DNA from: Balamuthia mandrillaris
Lineage: Eukaryota > Discosea > Longamoebia > Balamuthiidae
Direction of reading: 5' to 3'
NCBI GenBank assembly: GCA_031835245.1
Contig: JAVKOQ010000115.1
Span: forward strand, 62,001 to 126,000
DNA: 64,000 nt
Shown: positions 10,180 to 20,885 of the stretch, piece by piece
How the letters are laid out: each line of letters starts with the position of its first letter
Position numbering within the stretch: the first letter of the stretch is position 1
The notes under the pieces: model-generated
What the model was told of the DNA's origin: nothing
Databases searched by the model: none
What the model saw: the letters and a program-made list of their open reading frames with translations, nothing else
Translations under genes and position numbers: made by a program

Positions 10180-12535
10180 ATGAGAAAAGGAGCGGCACTG
10201 GCTTGCACACTTCTTTTGGTGCTGCTGTGCAGCGTGCCCAGCGAGGGCAAAGAATACAAAGACGGGGAGATTGTGTCCTTCTTCGTCAATACCATTGGCC
10301 CGTTTGCCAACCCCTCTGAGATCTACCGATATTACTCCCTGCCCGTCTGTGCCCCCAAGTCAGGGAACCGCGACCCTCACAGGGGCTTCCACTTGGGAGA
10401 AACTTTGGAAGGCGACAAGTTCCTCCGCTCTCTCTACGAGCTCAAGTTCAAAGGTACCAATACTATTCCTTGTTTCTTTTCTTTCTTTTTCAAAGCGCTT
10501 CCTTACAAACTTCAACCTTTCTACTTTTTTTTTGGTTGAACCTTACAGACAACGAGGAGGACAAGCCTCTCTGTCAACGCACGTTTACTCTCTCCGATAT
10601 CAATACGCTCAAACAAGCCATTGATGAGCACTACTATTGGGAACTTATCTGCGGTATGTTTCGTCTTTTGTTTTTTCCCCCCTCACCTCACAACAAAAAA
10701 CGATTGGGCTTACCGTTTATACAATGCACGTTGTGCGAACAACACAGACGGCTTGCCGGTGCATGGCTTCCTTGGCACAACTGACATAGCCACAGGCAAC
10801 CACTATTTGTTCACCCATGTTGAATTCAAGTTGTTGTACAATGGGGAGAGGATCATCGCCGTGAATGCCACCTCCACCGCCAGCGATGTGGTGGAGCTGG
10901 AGACGCTTGCTGCTCTGTCTACTGACGCCGCCAGGAAGGTCTCCTTCACCTACTCTGTCAAATGGTTCCCCACCGATATTTCCTTTGAGCGCAGAAACTA
11001 TCTTGCCTCTGAGTTCTTCAACTCGGAGATGGAGATCCATTGGCTGGCCATCATGAACTCCTTCGTGTTGGTCATTTTGTTGACGGGCTTTTTGGCCATC
11101 ATCATAATGCGAGTTCTTAAGAGCGATTATACTCGCTACAACGATGAAGAGCAAGATGGTAACATTACCCTTCTTCATTCCTTTTTGTTTGCTCTCTCTT
11201 CCTCTCCTTTTCCGCCTAACAAAAACCAAAAAAAAAAAAAAATAGAAGAAGATTACGGTTGGAAGCTCATCCACGGAGATGTTTTCCGTTTCCCTCCAAA
11301 CAAGAACCTGTTCTGCGCTTGCGTGGGAGTGGGTGCCCAATTCCTGTGTGTGGCAATAGGAATTCTCCTGCTGGCTCTTGCCGGCATGTTCCACCCCAAC
11401 AGCAGGGGATCTCTTTACACTGTTGCCATCGTGCTATACGCCCTTACATCTGGTACGATTGTCTTTGTTGCAGGCGATGATATTGTGTGTATATGCGGTC
11501 ATTGTACTTATTTTATGTTTCCTTTTCTATTAAGCCATCGGAGGTTACGTCTCAGGCAATCTTTTCCGCAAGATGGGCGGTCAAAAGTGGGCGTGGAATA
11601 TCATGCTCACAGCTGGTCTCTTTGTCGTACCTTTCGTGATGATCTTCTCCGTGGTAAACTCTGTCGCTATTTCCTACGGTTCCACCACCGCTGTTCCTTT
11701 CTCTGGCATCATTGTGGTCTTCCTTATCCTTGTCTTTGGTACCACCTCCGTTTTTATATCTTTGCCAATCGCTGTAACTAACTTTTTGATATTCGGCTTA
11801 AAGTGGGGCTGCCTCTTACTATATTGGGAGGTATTGCTGGACGTAGGATTGGTAGTGGCGAGTTTGAGGCTCCTTGTCGTACCAAGAACTTCCCTCGCGA
11901 AATACCCCTCATTCCCTGGTTCGTATTGGTTTTTTTCCCTTGTTGAACACATTACTCAACTGTAATTGCTTGCGACAATGCAGGTACAGACAGGCACCAA
12001 TGCAGATGGTCATGGCTGGCTTCCTTCCCTTTAGGTCATATTTCTCATTCATCTCTCTCTCTCTCTCTCTCTCTCTCCCCCTCTCTCTCCCTCTCTCCAT
12101 TTCTATCTCCCCTTCTCATCATTTTTTTTAAAAAAATACAGTGCTATTTACATTGAGCTGTACTACATCTACTCGAGCGTGTGGGGACACAACGCATACA
12201 CTCTCTTTGGAATTCTGTTCCTTGTATTTATCATCCTCATCATCGTGACGGCATGCATTACAATCGCATTGACCTACTTCCAGCTGTCGATGGAGGACTA
12301 CCGCTGGTGGTGGCGGTCCTTCGCATCCGGCGGCTCCACTGGCCTCTTTATCTACGTCTACTCCTTCTTTTACTTTATGTATCGCTCTGAGATGCACGGC
12401 TTCTTGCAGCTCTCCTTCTACTTTGGCTACATGGCGCTCGTTTGCTGGTTCTTCTTCATCATGTTGGGCACCGTTGGTTTCTACAGCTCCCTCTTGTTCG
12501 TCCGCTCTATTTACCGCCAGATACACATTGATTAA
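10180..12535 (+). CDS. Nonaspanin, transmembrane 9 superfamily member (TM9SF1-like)
   Basis: Multi-spanning Golgi/endosome membrane protein; family members act in glycine-rich TM sorting, adhesion and phagocytosis. Eight exons (10180-10453, 10549-10653, 10748-11158, 11246-11452, 11535-11738, 11804-11918, 11984-12034, 12142-12535) give 586 residues in phase. A cleavable signal peptide ([17 protein letters not shown]) precedes a long lumenal domain, then about nine membrane helices. Family hallmarks are [15 protein letters not shown] at the exon 2/3 junction, [35 protein letters not shown] and a C-terminal SIYRQIHID that resembles the COPI-binding KxD tail. I chose the 10747 acceptor for exon 3 because it restores the conserved DGLP motif. 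Several introns carry CT-rich acceptor tracts. Confidence 0.93.
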
Positions 12536-12680
12536 TGGTGGTCCCATGACAATAACTATTCATTCCCCTTCTATTCCCCTCTATCTCTGCCTTTTCTTTT
12601 TGTGTGTGTTTTGTTGCCAGTGCGTGGGTTGCAGTGGTAGTTCGCGACGCTTATCATAAGGCTTCAGCGCTGTTTCCTGC

Positions 12681-12729
<49 letters not shown>

Positions 12730-12957
12730 TGTCCGCCAAAACAAAAAGCTGACATCAGCTGGGGTGATCAAAGATCAATCTGCACGAGGGGCTGTATAAC
12801 AATGCGCTTGAGGGGTAGTAATACAGAAGAAAGGGAAGAGAAGGAGGAAGGAAGGAAGGAAGGGGGCAGGCAGCCAACAAGAGGAAGAAAGAGACGCGTA
12901 GTAGGTCCCGTGAGAAGAAGCCAGAGAGAGACCGCGAATAACGGATTGGTCATTCGA
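12536..12957. other. Intergenic region with CT microsatellite before PRPF40
   Basis: About 420 bp between two plus-strand genes. It holds a pure (CT)n run at about 12684-12727 and then a GAAGGAAGG purine stretch (about 12830-12865) upstream of the PRPF40 start. No coding region is supported. The PRPF40 promoter and 5' UTR must lie here. Confidence 0.5.
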
Positions 12958-15760
12958 ATGTCTTCGTCGCCAGAGGATAGCAATGGAGGTGCTAGCGAAT
13001 GGACGGAACATACCACCGCAGAGGGCAGGAAGTACTATTACAACAAGCGCACACAAACGTCCGTTTGGGAAAAACCAGAGGAGCTGAAAACCAAAGAAGA
13101 GGTACAGCGCCTTTTTCTCTTTTTTTTTGGCTGTTGCTTTCTTCTTTGACCAACATTTTTTTTGCATCTCGTCGAACGGTGTAGCGTGAGCAAGAGGCAT
13201 GCCCTTGGACAGAGCATGTTACGGACAGTGGCCGAAAGTACTATTACAACCACACCACTCAAAAGTCCAGCTGGGAAATGCCCGAAGAGTTAAAAGGTTT
13301 GTCCTTTCCTTTTGTTGTGACACTGCACTTTGCTCATGCTTTCTCGCTCTCTCACTCTCTTGCTCTCTCCTTCTCTCTCTCTCTCTCTCTCTCTCTCTTG
13401 GTTTGTTACAATAGCCATCAAAGCAAGGCAAGCAGCACCAGCGAGCGCCTCGGCTTCGGCACCCTCCCAAACCACTGAAAGGTTTGTTTATTATTTTTTT
13501 TGTGTCTCTTTCAACTTTGTGCCTTTCCACTTACGTTAGCCACTTTGGTTGCCAGTAAACCCCAAACAACTGAGACGGCCAATGCTGTAGCCACTACAGC
13601 ACCAACTACCACCGCCGCTGCTGTGAGTGCCAAGCCAAGCGGTGGTGTAACTGCCAATGCTGGTCCAGTGGCTAGCACAGCGGTGGAAAAGAAGGCGAAG
13701 GAGGGTGCTACGAGCAAGCGTGTTGTAGCACCTGCGGCTGTTGCCTCTACCGCTGCATATATACCACCAAAGCCTTCCACCTCCCCATTATTGGTGGGAA
13801 AGGATCGTGCTGTTCTTGAGTTTAAGCAACTGCTCCATGAGGCGGGAGTAACTTATACATGGTCGTGGGACGCCACCATGCGTGCTGTCATCCACGATAA
13901 CCGTTATCAATTGCTGCGAACCTTGGCCGAAAGGAAGCAAGCCTTTACGGAATATTTGGAGGAAACCAAAGAGCGAGAAAGGGTACACCTTCTTCAACTG
14001 GTACCTTTTTTGCTTTCTGTGTATGTGCTAACATTTGGGGCAACCATTTTCAGGAGGAAAAAAGAGCAAAGCATCAAATGGTTAAAGATAACTTCATGCA
14101 AATGCTAAGGGACTCGGATGAGATAACCGTGCGTACAAGCTACCGCCGGGCCGCGTCCTTGCTCGGCAGAGATGAACGGTGGCAAGCCGTCGGTAAGGAG
14201 CGTGATCGCGAAGATTACTTTGATGATTATATTTATGACCTTGAACAAAAAGAGCTGGTATGCATTCCCTTCTTTCGCTTTTATCTTCTGTCTTTCTCTA
14301 ACCTCCTGTGTAGGACGAAGCACGAGAGAAAAGAAAAGTTACCACGGAAGCATTCCGCCAGCTGCTAGTAGACAACCCCAACATTACAATTAGGACGCAG
14401 TGGAGACAGATCAAGAAAGACTTGAGTTCTGAGCCGAGTTATAAAGCGCTGGAACGCATCGACAGGTTGACCATTTTTGAGACAAGGATAAAAGAGTTGG
14501 AGCGATTGGATGAGGAACAGCGTAAGGCACAAAAGGAGCTACGGAGGAGGACTGAAAGGAAAAATCGTGATGCCTTCAGGGTATGCTATCTAGCAGTTCT
14601 TCCTCTTTCTGCTATTCATCACTAATTTGACGTTAACTTTTAAACGTAACAAAGGCGTTGTTAATGGAGAAACACGCAAACGGAGAATTCAACCTCAAAA
14701 CGCGTTGGAAAGACTTCCGGTCGACCATCAAGGACATGGACGTTTATACAAACATGATTGGACAATCAGGGTACTGTTACTATTGCTTTGATCCTGTGAA
14801 CGTTGCAGAAAGTTTATTTTCTCTCATATCTTACAGTACTGCTAACACTCGTCTTAGGTCCACTCCGCATGAGTTGTATTTTGACTTTATAGAAAGTTTG
14901 CAAGAGCAATATGAACAAGACAAGAAAGTGCTTAAAGAACTGCTGAAGGTATCTTTCTCTTTCTCTTTTTCTCTTCCACGATGCTCTTATTTAAACATTG
15001 ATATCTAGGAGATGGATCTTAAGGTCACACCGGAAGTACGGGCAGAGCACTTGATGACCCAGATTGACATCCCTTCTTCCTTAAAGCAGACAAACGTGAA
15101 GATATTTTTTGAAGAGGTATCTCAAAACATAGCTCCTTTTCTCCCTTTGTTGTGTTTTTTCCCCAATCCCGTCAAAGTCTAATCCCTCTTCACAAAACTA
15201 GCTCCAAAAGAAGGCGGATAAAGAGACAAAATACAAACACAAAAAGCTATTGAAAAACTTCGATGCTATGCTTCGAAAGAACAAAGAATTGCTTGGCCAG
15301 CGCAGCTGGGTTGAGGTGAATATTTCGTCCCCTCATCTTACTTTCCTTTGGTGCTAACTCGCCCCAAAAAACCGTTACAGGCTCATGCGTTGCTCCAAAA
15401 TGAAGAAGCCTTCCAAGCCCTTCCCAACGAAGAAGAACGCAAGCAGCAATACGAGAAGTTCCTCTTTGAACTTGTACGCTTTCTTGTTTTTATGACAGAA
15501 ATATTTCCCTCAGAACCTAACAATTCTTGTGTTCTTGTGACAAAAAGGCTGCATTGGATTCAGAAGAGGACGACGAAGATAAACACAAAAAGCGAAAGCG
15601 GTCTCATCATCATAATCGCCACAGCCACCGTTCCAGCCGCCGGGACAGCAAGCGGGGTAACGGCCACCATGCTGACTCTGACAAGGAAGAAGGCGAGGCA
15701 GATAATGGTTCACCCGCCATTTCATCACGCCATTCCACTAAGCGAAGAAAGGTATTGTAT

Positions 15761-15808
<48 letters not shown>

Positions 15809-16053
15809 AGTACGATGGTCTTGCCACTGACCAGTCTGATTCAACTTCAAATGCATCAAAGCGCCATGGCAAGCGGCACCATGACGATAGCAGTGAAGAG
15901 GAGGAAGGCTCTCTACCAACACGATCCGGAGGGAGAGGAAGAGGGGATCCCATGCATCTCCAACAGGAAGGCGAAGGTGACAGAAACACGCATGCAGAGG
16001 GTGAGGATGAAGATGCCCCCGAGGAAGGGGAGATCGCTCCACACCACTCTTAG
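12958..16053 (+). CDS. PRPF40: Pre-mRNA-processing factor 40 (WW + FF domains)
   Basis: U1 snRNP-associated splicing factor that bridges the 5' splice site complex to branch-point proteins; its FF repeats bind U1 partners and the RNA polymerase II CTD. Thirteen exons: 12958-13101, 13185-13296, 13415-13481, 13556-13982, 14054-14257, 14314-14580, 14655-14770, 14858-14948, 15009-15116, 15202-15315, 15381-15473, 15548-15751, 15811-16053. Two tandem WW domains ([15 protein letters not shown] and [15 protein letters not shown]) come first, one per exon. A Thr/Ala linker follows, then several FF domains ([17 protein letters not shown] begins the first), then a C-terminal basic/acidic tail rich in Arg, Ser, His and Glu. 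The start Met is chosen because WW1 begins about 14 residues later. Intron 12 holds a CT microsatellite. Confidence 0.95.
15763..15807. repeat. (CT)n microsatellite in the last PRPF40 intron
   Basis: A pure CT run directly abutting the TACAG acceptor, so the repeat is the polypyrimidine tract itself. Confidence 0.9.
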
Positions 16054-16217
16054 CTTCTTCTCATGCTTTTGTTGTTTATTTCGTTGCGGTGAACAACGTG
16101 CTATCCACTGCGACCTTTGGTGAGGGAGAGAGGAGCGATGGAGAAAAACTACAAAAGCGGATGAGAAGAGGTGAGGTGGAGTTATTAATAGTGTTATTGC
16201 GGTGGGGATTCAGCTCG

Positions 16218-17009
16218 CTATGGCCGTTGCTCGGTATCGGCATGCTGATTAGCATGGGGAGGCGCAGTCGCGCTGGGCGGAGTGGTGGGGGAGCTGCGCT
16301 TAAACCACCGGAATGGCGCTATTTCACCAAAACTCTTGTAGACGCCGTTGTAAAACTCTTGCCAGGAGAGGTCTTGTCCTTCCTTCTTTGGCAGCCGCCT
16401 GCTGCCGTCATTTGGCAGTGGTTGGCTAGGCCCTGCCACCCCAGCTGCCTCGCTCTCACTCTCATCCTCATCGCCAAGTAGCGTTCTCCGCAGCCACCGT
16501 TTTGGCTTCTTGGCTGTTGCTGCTTGTGTTTGTTGTTGCTGCTGTTGCTCACTGGGCCACGGGATGACCGCCCGGAAGGAGTCCTCCTCTCCTTCTTGCG
16601 GTGGCGGAAGTTTGTGCTTCTCAACGAGGTTGGGCCGGTGCAACAGGCCATGCATCTTTCTGGCAAAGCCATCCAAGTCGTTTACTCCCAAGGCCTTGGA
16701 GCCAAGCCACACGATGCCGGCCATGCTTGTTATGCTGAGAGCAGTGCCGGCGGCCAACGCCGTCACGGCAAAACGTAGCGCGGAGCGAGGGATGGCCACG
16801 GAGGCTTTATTAGTCTTGCGGTCGTAGATGAGGGTGCCCAGGGAGGCCACGGCGAAAGCTAGCCCGGCCTCTGCCCCTATTATCCATGCAAACTGGCGTT
16901 TGGTGATGGGAGGCTCTGTTTTGGGCAGCCCCCATAGGTCCCTCTCGGCGGTGTTTGTGCCACGATGGTCGGCCTCCTCCTCCTTTGCCATAGTGGTGTT
17001 CGTTAGCAT
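16218..17009 (-). CDS. TMEM242: TMEM242-like mitochondrial inner-membrane assembly protein
   Basis: Intronless, 263 residues. Two hydrophobic helices (about residues 40-62 and 80-107) enclose a short basic loop and are followed by SKALGVNDLDGFARKMHGLL, which closely matches the KALGV...F..KM segment after the second helix of human TMEM242. That protein helps assemble complex I and the ATP synthase c-ring. The C-terminal half is a poly-Gln and acidic/basic low-complexity extension not found in the short animal protein. It converges on PRPF40. The assignment rests on one motif plus topology, so confidence is moderate. Met7 is a possible alternative start. Confidence 0.62.
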   Translation of the reverse strand: MLTNTTMAKEEEADHRGTNTAERDLWGLPKTEPPITKRQFAWIIGAEAGLAFAVASLGTLIYDRKTNKASVAIPRSALRFAVTALAAGTALSITSMAGIVWLGSKALGVNDLDGFARKMHGLLHRPNLVEKHKLPPPQEGEEDSFRAVIPWPSEQQQQQQTQAATAKKPKRWLRRTLLGDEDESESEAAGVAGPSQPLPNDGSRRLPKKEGQDLSWQEFYNGVYKSFGEIAPFRWFKRSSPTTPPSATAPPHANQHADTEQRP

Positions 17010-17287
17010 CTTTGTTTCTTTTCTTTTTTCTTTGTTTTTTTTGAGTTTAAATTTTTTCTTGGAATTGCATGCACTATGATACTACCATCAGCATTATTGT
17101 TATTTTGAATGATCTCTTCTTCGCTTTGGGAACAAAGTGCCATGGCAATGGATGAAATGATGAATGATATACCATATCATGGTAAGAATGCATGCATGCC
17201 GGACAACAACTGCCCCTACGCGATAATTCGCCGACCCGAGCGGAGCCTTGGGGTTGAAGCGGCCACCACGCCAAGCGCAGCAAAGAA

Positions 17288-18904
17288 ATGGCAGAGCAAG
17301 AGATGGGACTGAAGGGGGCAGGGCACCAAGCCCCACGCAGCGACAACAAGGAGAAGAAAGGGCTAAAACAAAGAAGCAAGGAAGTGGTTGTGCCTTCGTG
17401 CCTAGGGGCGTGCCCGCCGACCGGGCGATGCGCTCAGGGCTGGCTCAAAAAGTACTTTTTCTACGGACAAGTGAAGGAACAAGTGGTGGAGGTAACGGAG
17501 GAGGACGCCCTGCACCGCAAGAGAAAACAGGAGGAGCGACGAAGGCAGCGAGAGACCGGCCGTCCGCCACAAAAGCATTGGTACCAACGAAACTGTCTCT
17601 ACCAACGGTTCCTGTGGAAGCGCTCCTTGTGGGTAGCAACCTTTCTGCCTCTAACGGTAGTCTGGTCCTTATGGCTCGTGCTTGTGGGGGCACTGGACCT
17701 GTGGTACGTCTTTGGGGAGGAGAATGCTGGTTCTAAACCCGGATGGAATCTCACCTTAACCATGCTCTTTGGCTCGATGGTGGCGGGAGGCACGGCAGAG
17801 GGAGGAGGCGCCGTGGCCTTCCCAGTAATGACACTGATCCTGGGGCTCTCCACTACGACGGCCCGCGACTTTTCGCTGATGATACAAAGCGTGGGGATGA
17901 CCAGCGCCTCCTTCGCCATCCTCTACATGGACCTGTTAGTGGAGAACTATGCCATCGTGTACGGCAGCATCGGGGGCATGTGCGGGCTGCAGGTAGGCCT
18001 GGAGTTCTTGGCGCCAAGGCTGCCGCCGGCCTACTCCAAAATGATCTTCGTTTCAGTCTTCTTCGCCTTCGCCTGCAGCCTCTTCGCCTTGAACAGGGTG
18101 CGGCACCGGAAGACCTACCTCACCATCCCTTATAGGTGCTGGTGGAAGGCCTTGCTGTTGATGGTGGTTGGCTTCGTGGGAGGACTGCTTACCTCGGTGG
18201 CCGGCAGCGGCATCGACATTTGCACCTTCTCGGTGCTCACCCTCTTCTTCCGGGTGTCCGAAAAGACGGCCACGCCCACCTCTGTCTTGTTGATGGCCAT
18301 CAACACGGTGCTTGGCTTTTACTACAGGGGAGCAGTCCAGCAAGACATCGCCGAAGAGACGTGGCACTTTTGGGTGTCGGCTGTGCCTGCTGTCTGTGTG
18401 GGTGGACCGCTCGGGGCCTTCATCTCCTCTTACCTGCACCGGCAGGTGCTGGCTTGGTTTGTTTACCTTACGGACACGGCCCAGTTCATCCTGGCCTTGG
18501 CCATCGTGGAGCAGACGGCTAAACTGCAGGCGGTCACCTGGGCATGCCTCCTTGGTGGCCTCCTTTTATTTGCCCTGATGGCGCTGCTGGGGCAGCTCCT
18601 CATGAAGGCCAACTCTCGCAAAAGCCGCAAATGGGCCAACCATCACCGCCGCACCCACCAGCTGTCACAGCAACAGCCACAACAACAACAAGAAGAAGAA
18701 CGAGAAGATAGCCTTGCCTCTTCCAAGACCTCCGTGCTGATGAAAGAGCGGAAGGCCATCATGGCTGCGGATATCGTGAGCGGCAGTGATAGCGCCACCG
18801 AGGAGGAGCCCTTCTCCGATACGGAAAGCAATTCCTTTCCCAAGCGGTATGCTGCCATGGAGGAGGAAGAAAATGACTCTGTGGAGGAAGAAAGCTATGT
18901 GTGA
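17288..18904 (+). CDS. TSUP (sulfite exporter TauE/SafE) family membrane transporter
   Basis: A single-exon 538-residue gene. A soluble basic N-terminus (about 110 residues) precedes two homologous sets of transmembrane helices typical of the TauE/SafE fold: the first around MLFGSMVAGGTAEGGGAVAFP and the second around GFVGGLLTSVAGSGIDICTF. Each set carries the glycine-rich entry motif of the family. The C-terminal 110 residues are cytosolic, with poly-Gln, Ser and Glu. Family members export sulfite, sulfoacetate or related organic anions; the substrate here cannot be told. It lacks introns and is GC-richer than its neighbours. It shares a roughly 280 bp upstream region with the divergent TMEM242-like gene and converges on PSMC4. 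Confidence 0.85.
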   Translation: MAEQEMGLKGAGHQAPRSDNKEKKGLKQRSKEVVVPSCLGACPPTGRCAQGWLKKYFFYGQVKEQVVEVTEEDALHRKRKQEERRRQRETGRPPQKHWYQRNCLYQRFLWKRSLWVATFLPLTVVWSLWLVLVGALDLWYVFGEENAGSKPGWNLTLTMLFGSMVAGGTAEGGGAVAFPVMTLILGLSTTTARDFSLMIQSVGMTSASFAILYMDLLVENYAIVYGSIGGMCGLQVGLEFLAPRLPPAYSKMIFVSVFFAFACSLFALNRVRHRKTYLTIPYRCWWKALLLMVVGFVGGLLTSVAGSGIDICTFSVLTLFFRVSEKTATPTSVLLMAINTVLGFYYRGAVQQDIAEETWHFWVSAVPAVCVGGPLGAFISSYLHRQVLAWFVYLTDTAQFILALAIVEQTAKLQAVTWACLLGGLLLFALMALLGQLLMKANSRKSRKWANHHRRTHQLSQQQPQQQQEEEREDSLASSKTSVLMKERKAIMAADIVSGSDSATEEEPFSDTESNSFPKRYAAMEEEENDSVEEESYV

Positions 18905-18989
18905 AGACCAGACTTGGACATGCACCAACGGTGGTGCAGGCGGGACAAACAGAGATAGGACAGGAGAGAGCAGAGGGAGCATACATTTA

Positions 18990-18995
18990 TTTATT
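18990..18995 (-). terminator. AATAAA overlapping the PSMC4 stop codon
   Basis: On the minus strand the final Gln codon, TAA stop and following A form AATAAA. Confidence 0.35.
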
Positions 18996-20495
18996 GGTAG
19001 AACAAGAACTCGTTTTCAGTGCCCCTTACCACCGTCTTGTAGCCCTTCTCAAAGTCCTTGGGCAGGATCACATATCTGTTTTTGCGAACGGCGTGCATGC
19101 CTGCCTCCTGGCATATCGCGTGGATCTCTGCTCCACTTACCTTGTCTGGACGGGATACGTCTTTGGTGGCATGAGAGTCAGTCATAAGCAGCGAGGGAAT
19201 TGTGACAAAGAGAAGACAAGAGGAGAGGATAGAAAATGAGAGAGAACAAGGGATGAACGCACAATCTTCCAAATCAACTTCCTCGCTAAGATTCATCTTG
19301 GAAGTCAACACGGTGAAAATGAGGCGTTTCTGCCGGCGATCAGGCACTGGGAACTCAATCTTTCTGTCAAGACGGCCCGGACGCAACAATGCAGGATCCA
19401 AAGTGTCAGCCCTGTTGGTGGCCATGATGACCTGCAAGCAAGAAACATAGAAATAAATAAATGAAGGCTACATACAGGGATTACGACGCGACAAACCTTA
19501 ACGTTGACAGATTGGTCAAAGCCATCCATTTGGTTGAGCAATTCCAACAAAATACGTTGCACTTCTCTGTCGGCACCAGTCTGGGCGTCGAATCGCTTGG
19601 TGGCGATGGCATCAATTTCGTCGATGAAAATGATGGCAGGGGCGTTTTCTCTTGCTAAGCGAAAAACGTCTCGCACCATACGAGGTCCTTCACCCAAGTA
19701 CTTTTGCACAAACTCGGAGCCCACAACAGCGATAAAGGCAGCGGAAGTGTGATGAGCCACAGCCTTGGCCAACATAGTCTTTCCAGTGCCAGGATGGCCG
19801 TAGAGAAGAACACCACGAGGAGGGTCAATACCGATTTGCTTGTACAGTTCAAAGTGAGTGAGAGGCAACTCGACAGCCTCTCGTATTTCTTGTTTCTGAA
19901 TGTCCAAGCCGCCGATCATGCTGTAAGTGATGTTAGGGCGTTGGTCAGCCGTCATGAGTTGAATGCTAGAGTCTGCTTCAGGTGGAAGGACGTCCACCAA
20001 CGCATTGGAGTGCCTGTGGAGGGCCACTGAGGAAGAAGGTTTGAGGTCTTCTCTGTTGATGGTACTGAGAATGCGAACGTAGTAGTTCGAGCCTGTTGTG
20101 GAGCCAATGATACCCGTGTTGGCATCAATCATTTCTAAGAACTGGCCTATCACTAGAGGCACTGACTGAATACGCTTCACTTCCTCCTGTGCACGCAGAA
20201 GCTCTCTCTTCAAATTTTTATGTTCATCCTTTACATACTCTTCCTGAATCTCCAAAAACCGCAGCTGTCGCTGGTACTCCTTGAACTTTCTGTACAAATC
20301 CTCCTTCGTTTCTGTAACTGTGTCCATGTCCATGGCCGAAGAACTGGGCAAAGTCTAATCATGAAAGAAGAGAACAGCGAAAAGCAGTGTGGGGTTAGCT
20401 AGCTTTCCGTGCCATGTCATCATCAGACAAGGAGAGTGAGACAAAATTTGCACCTGAGTTTGACTGCCCTTCGACGCAAGACCAATTTCTTCCAT
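18991..20495 (-). CDS. PSMC4: 26S proteasome regulatory ATPase Rpt3
   Basis: One of six AAA ATPases of the 19S base that unfold substrates and open the 20S gate. Four exons (20454-20495, 19497-20354, 19263-19431, 18991-19160) give 412 residues. The order is an N-terminal coiled coil ([14 protein letters not shown] region), an OB domain ([17 protein letters not shown]), then the AAA module with Walker B IIFIDEID and a nearly invariant [19 protein letters not shown]. It matches Rpt3 rather than Rpt6 in its N-terminus and in [15 protein letters not shown]. The C-terminus NEFLFYQ corresponds to the HbYX-type tail of Rpt3, with Gln as the last residue where animals have Lys. The Walker A is GHPGTGKT (His201 where family members have Pro), which is unusual. 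Exon 1 was placed to supply the ATG. Confidence 0.95.
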
Positions 20496-20885
20496 TGTGT
20501 GTGTGTGTTGAAACACTACCGAGGCGCAGACTAACGAGGGGGTAGGAATGTTGTCTCAGACTGCTCGCTACTTTTTTTTTTCCAAGGGGGGAAGGGGTGC
20601 TTGCTTCTCCTCCTCCTTGTTGTTGTTGGGGGTGCGACGTCTTGCTTCGCTGGCTCCTGCTACCTACCCCTCAAGCATAATGCTGCCGACACAAGTAGAA
20701 TGGAACCCTCGAGAAGAAGCCTGAGGGGCTACATCCGTATCTCTTCATTTTCTGCGTTCTTTCCGCGAGGCCACCCGGCGCAACCTGAAAAAAAAGCGCC
20801 GTTCCCTTTTTTTGTTCTTCGCAGCAGCTGCAGCCACAAAGAGTTCTTTTGAGAGACACAAGAGCGCAGCTACGTGAACGCTACC
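20496..20885. promoter_or_regulatory. Shared upstream region of PSMC4 and PA2G4
   Basis: About 390 bp separate the divergent starts, with a GT microsatellite immediately upstream of PSMC4. No coding sequence is supported. A bidirectional promoter is inferred from gene order alone. Confidence 0.4.

Noticed and set aside
10654-10747. Continuation of TM9SF exon 2 through the sequence encoding DWAYRLYN
   Set aside because: No AG acceptor supports it, and splicing to 10748 restores the conserved family motif with consistent phase.
18053-18439. Open frames antisense and out of frame within the TSUP transporter gene
   Set aside because: Shadows of the transporter; no domain similarity.
18991-20495. 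Identification as Rpt6/PSMC5
   Set aside because: The N-terminal coiled coil, the [20 protein letters not shown] segment and the [13 protein letters not shown] region match Rpt3/PSMC4 specifically.
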